A stretch of 5,559 bases of DNA, taken from the NCBI GenBank assembly GCA_903821255.1, contig CAIJKT010000482.1, positions 1 to 5,559 of the forward strand, read 5' to 3'. A program made the position numbers and the translations under genes. Below the pieces are notes generated by a model. It was given only the letters and a program-made list of their open reading frames with translations, made no database searches and had not been told where the DNA came from. The stretch comes from an uncultured Lentisphaeria bacterium (GTDB lineage: Bacteria > Verrucomicrobiota > Lentisphaeria > Victivallales > Victivallaceae). Below, piece by piece: positions 4,214 to 5,559 of this stretch (position 1 is its first letter; every line of letters begins with the position of its first letter).

Positions 4214-5559
4214 GCGAAAAATTTAAAAACAGAGTGACCAGTATGATAGAAACTGCCGTGCCTGTAGAGCACGAGACCGCAGAATCACTCTGTCTTAAAC
4301 TGGCGTTGACCGGGATTAAGGATATTCAATCTCTGACTCCAGATGCCCAGAAAAAGTATATGGAACGGCTCGGTGAAATCGCCGCATTCCTAGCTAAAGA
4401 TCCAATGTTGTATAACAAATTACGTGACAGCGCGAAAGAAATATTAGGCATCGGGGCAAGGCAGTTTAAAAATATGTGTGAGCTCGGGAGGAGTAAACTT
4501 AAAGCCGATTTCCCCAAAAAGTCCGGCAATAATGCAAACACCCCGGTGGAGGAAATATTCTTTGACGGTACAGAATATTACAGAAAGGAAAAAGATGGCT
4601 GTTACCATACGATGCAGCGCAGGGATACTGAATTGCATCTGAAGATCGCCGGGTTCAGCGTTGCTCTCGCCCAAGGGCAAGCCGTTTCGGAACTTGAAGA
4701 TCAACTTTATAAGATCCAGCGGAACAGCCGCATTAACTATGCGGGACCTTTGTGCGGGAGAAGTACCGGGTTATATACCGAGAACGGGCATTTGTTCCTG
4801 GTGACCTGTTCTCCGGCTTTTATCATCGCGGCTGACGGGGATGCTTCATTACTGATTGATTTTTTCTACAACCTGTTTGGGCGTAGTGCCGGAGACCCCT
4901 TATTCAGTAAACAGTTCCTTATATTCTGCCTGTGGATAAAGCAGGTCAGAAATGCATTGAAAAAAACAGATATTCACCTACCGGGGCAAATGCTTGCGCT
5001 GATTGGCCCGGTAAACTGCGGGAAAAGTCTGGGGCAGGAGATAATCACGCTGCTGCTGGGCGGACGGTCCGCTGATCCCTCCCTCTGGCTACAGGGGCGA
5101 AGTTCATTTAACGGCGAGATGTGGGGAGCGGAACACCTCGTCCTGAGCGACTCCAACCTGGAAGATACCCCGAAGGCAAAAAAGGAACTGCGGGACCGAC
5201 TGAAAGAACTGGTGGCGAACAGCCAGTATTCCTGCCACCGTAAATTCAAGGATGAACTGACGCTGCGGCCAATATGGCGTATATCATTAAGCGCCAATGA
5301 CGACCCTGACAGCATTCCAATTCTTCCCAGCCTTGATGAATCTATGAAAGACAAAATCATTTACCTGAAAGTCTATTCGCCACCATCGCCGTTTCCCACT
5401 GACAATCCGGAGGCCCGCGACACGTTCTACAAGGAGTTAGTGGCCTGCATTCCGCCGTTTGTTGGCATGATTGACAAACTGGAATGCCCGCCGGAACTAA
5501 TCACCCGCAGATTCGGAGTTAAGGAATTCCACCATCCGGAAATAGTCAAGTTGCAGGAC
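4210..5559 (+). CDS. SF3 helicase, DUF5906/primase-helicase type (3' end missing)
   Basis: The first 450 residues are present, with no stop before the window ends. This is a superfamily 3 type ATPase of mobile-element replication. Walker A is GPVNCGKS (266-273, K272). LGGRSADP follows at about 283-290, and SSFNGEMWGAEHLVLSD (298-314) holds the Walker B strand with D314. SCHRKF lies further on, and ISLSAND (358-364, N363) is motif C/sensor 1. DESMKDKI (376-383) puts K382 where many relatives have the arginine finger. Such proteins form hexamers that unwind DNA at an origin, often fused to a primase. Residues 1-240 contain helices without a recognised catalytic primase motif, and no AEP-type primase motifs are visible. 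The start at 4210 has AAGGAG (4196-4201) eight bases upstream and overlaps the TOPRIM gene by ATGA, so the two should be made together. The C-terminal DNA-binding part, if any, lies beyond the window. Confidence 0.85.
   Translation, partial: MSEKFKNRVTSMIETAVPVEHETAESLCLKLALTGIKDIQSLTPDAQKKYMERLGEIAAFLAKDPMLYNKLRDSAKEILGIGARQFKNMCELGRSKLKADFPKKSGNNANTPVEEIFFDGTEYYRKEKDGCYHTMQRRDTELHLKIAGFSVALAQGQAVSELEDQLYKIQRNSRINYAGPLCGRSTGLYTENGHLFLVTCSPAFIIAADGDASLLIDFFYNLFGRSAGDPLFSKQFLIFCLWIKQVRNALKKTDIHLPGQMLALIGPVNCGKSLGQEIITLLLGGRSADPSLWLQGRSSFNGEMWGAEHLVLSDSNLEDTPKAKKELRDRLKELVANSQYSCHRKFKDELTLRPIWRISLSANDDPDSIPILPSLDESMKDKIIYLKVYSPPSPFPTDNPEARDTFYKELVACIPPFVGMIDKLECPPELITRRFGVKEFHHPEIVKLQD

Noticed and set aside
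4974..5360. 128-codon open frame on the - strand
   Set aside because: It is opposite the conserved Walker A, Walker B and sensor motifs of the SF3 helicase. It has no recognisable motif and is Ser/Arg-rich, as shadow frames are.

Overview
The window is a moderately AT-rich bacterial sequence, and every gene I can support lies on the + strand. It has two parts. The left part (about 1-2483) is an AT-rich leader followed by one long gene for a 737-residue protein of a family I do not recognise. The right part (about 2879-5559) is a compact cluster of four genes that looks like the control and replication block of an integrative element, satellite or prophage: a small excisionase/MerR-type helix-turn-helix protein, a small cysteine-containing protein, a TOPRIM-type (DUF3854-like) protein and a superfamily 3 (SF3), DUF5906-like helicase that runs off the right edge. 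A 395-base gap with several inverted and direct repeats separates the two parts.

The four right-hand genes overlap by 4 to 8 bases (8-base overlap at 3159-3166, ATGA overlaps at 3497-3500 and 4210-4213), and each has a good Shine-Dalgarno sequence. They should form one translationally coupled operon, with the helix-turn-helix protein as switch and the other three as a primase/helicase module. P4-type alpha proteins carry a zinc site, a TOPRIM domain and an SF3 helicase on one chain. Here the same parts seem to be on separate coupled genes; this is inference from motifs and order. No integrase, capsid, tRNA, rRNA, CRISPR array or insertion sequence is visible, so element type and boundaries are open.

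The host is not certain. Good AGGAGG-type ribosome binding sites show a bacterium. The pairing of a DUF3854-like and a DUF5906-like protein behind an excisionase-like gene reminds me of elements in Lentisphaerota, Verrucomicrobiota and related phyla, but that is recollection and not proof.

The non-coding signals most worth attention are: (a) a set of mutually exclusive inverted repeats at 3177-3278, just before a strong internal ribosome binding site at 3284; (b) two identical 9-base sites exactly 21 bases apart that flank a -35-like hexamer at 2749-2778; and (c) the large unrecognised protein with a proline/serine-rich linker and a C-terminal coiled coil.
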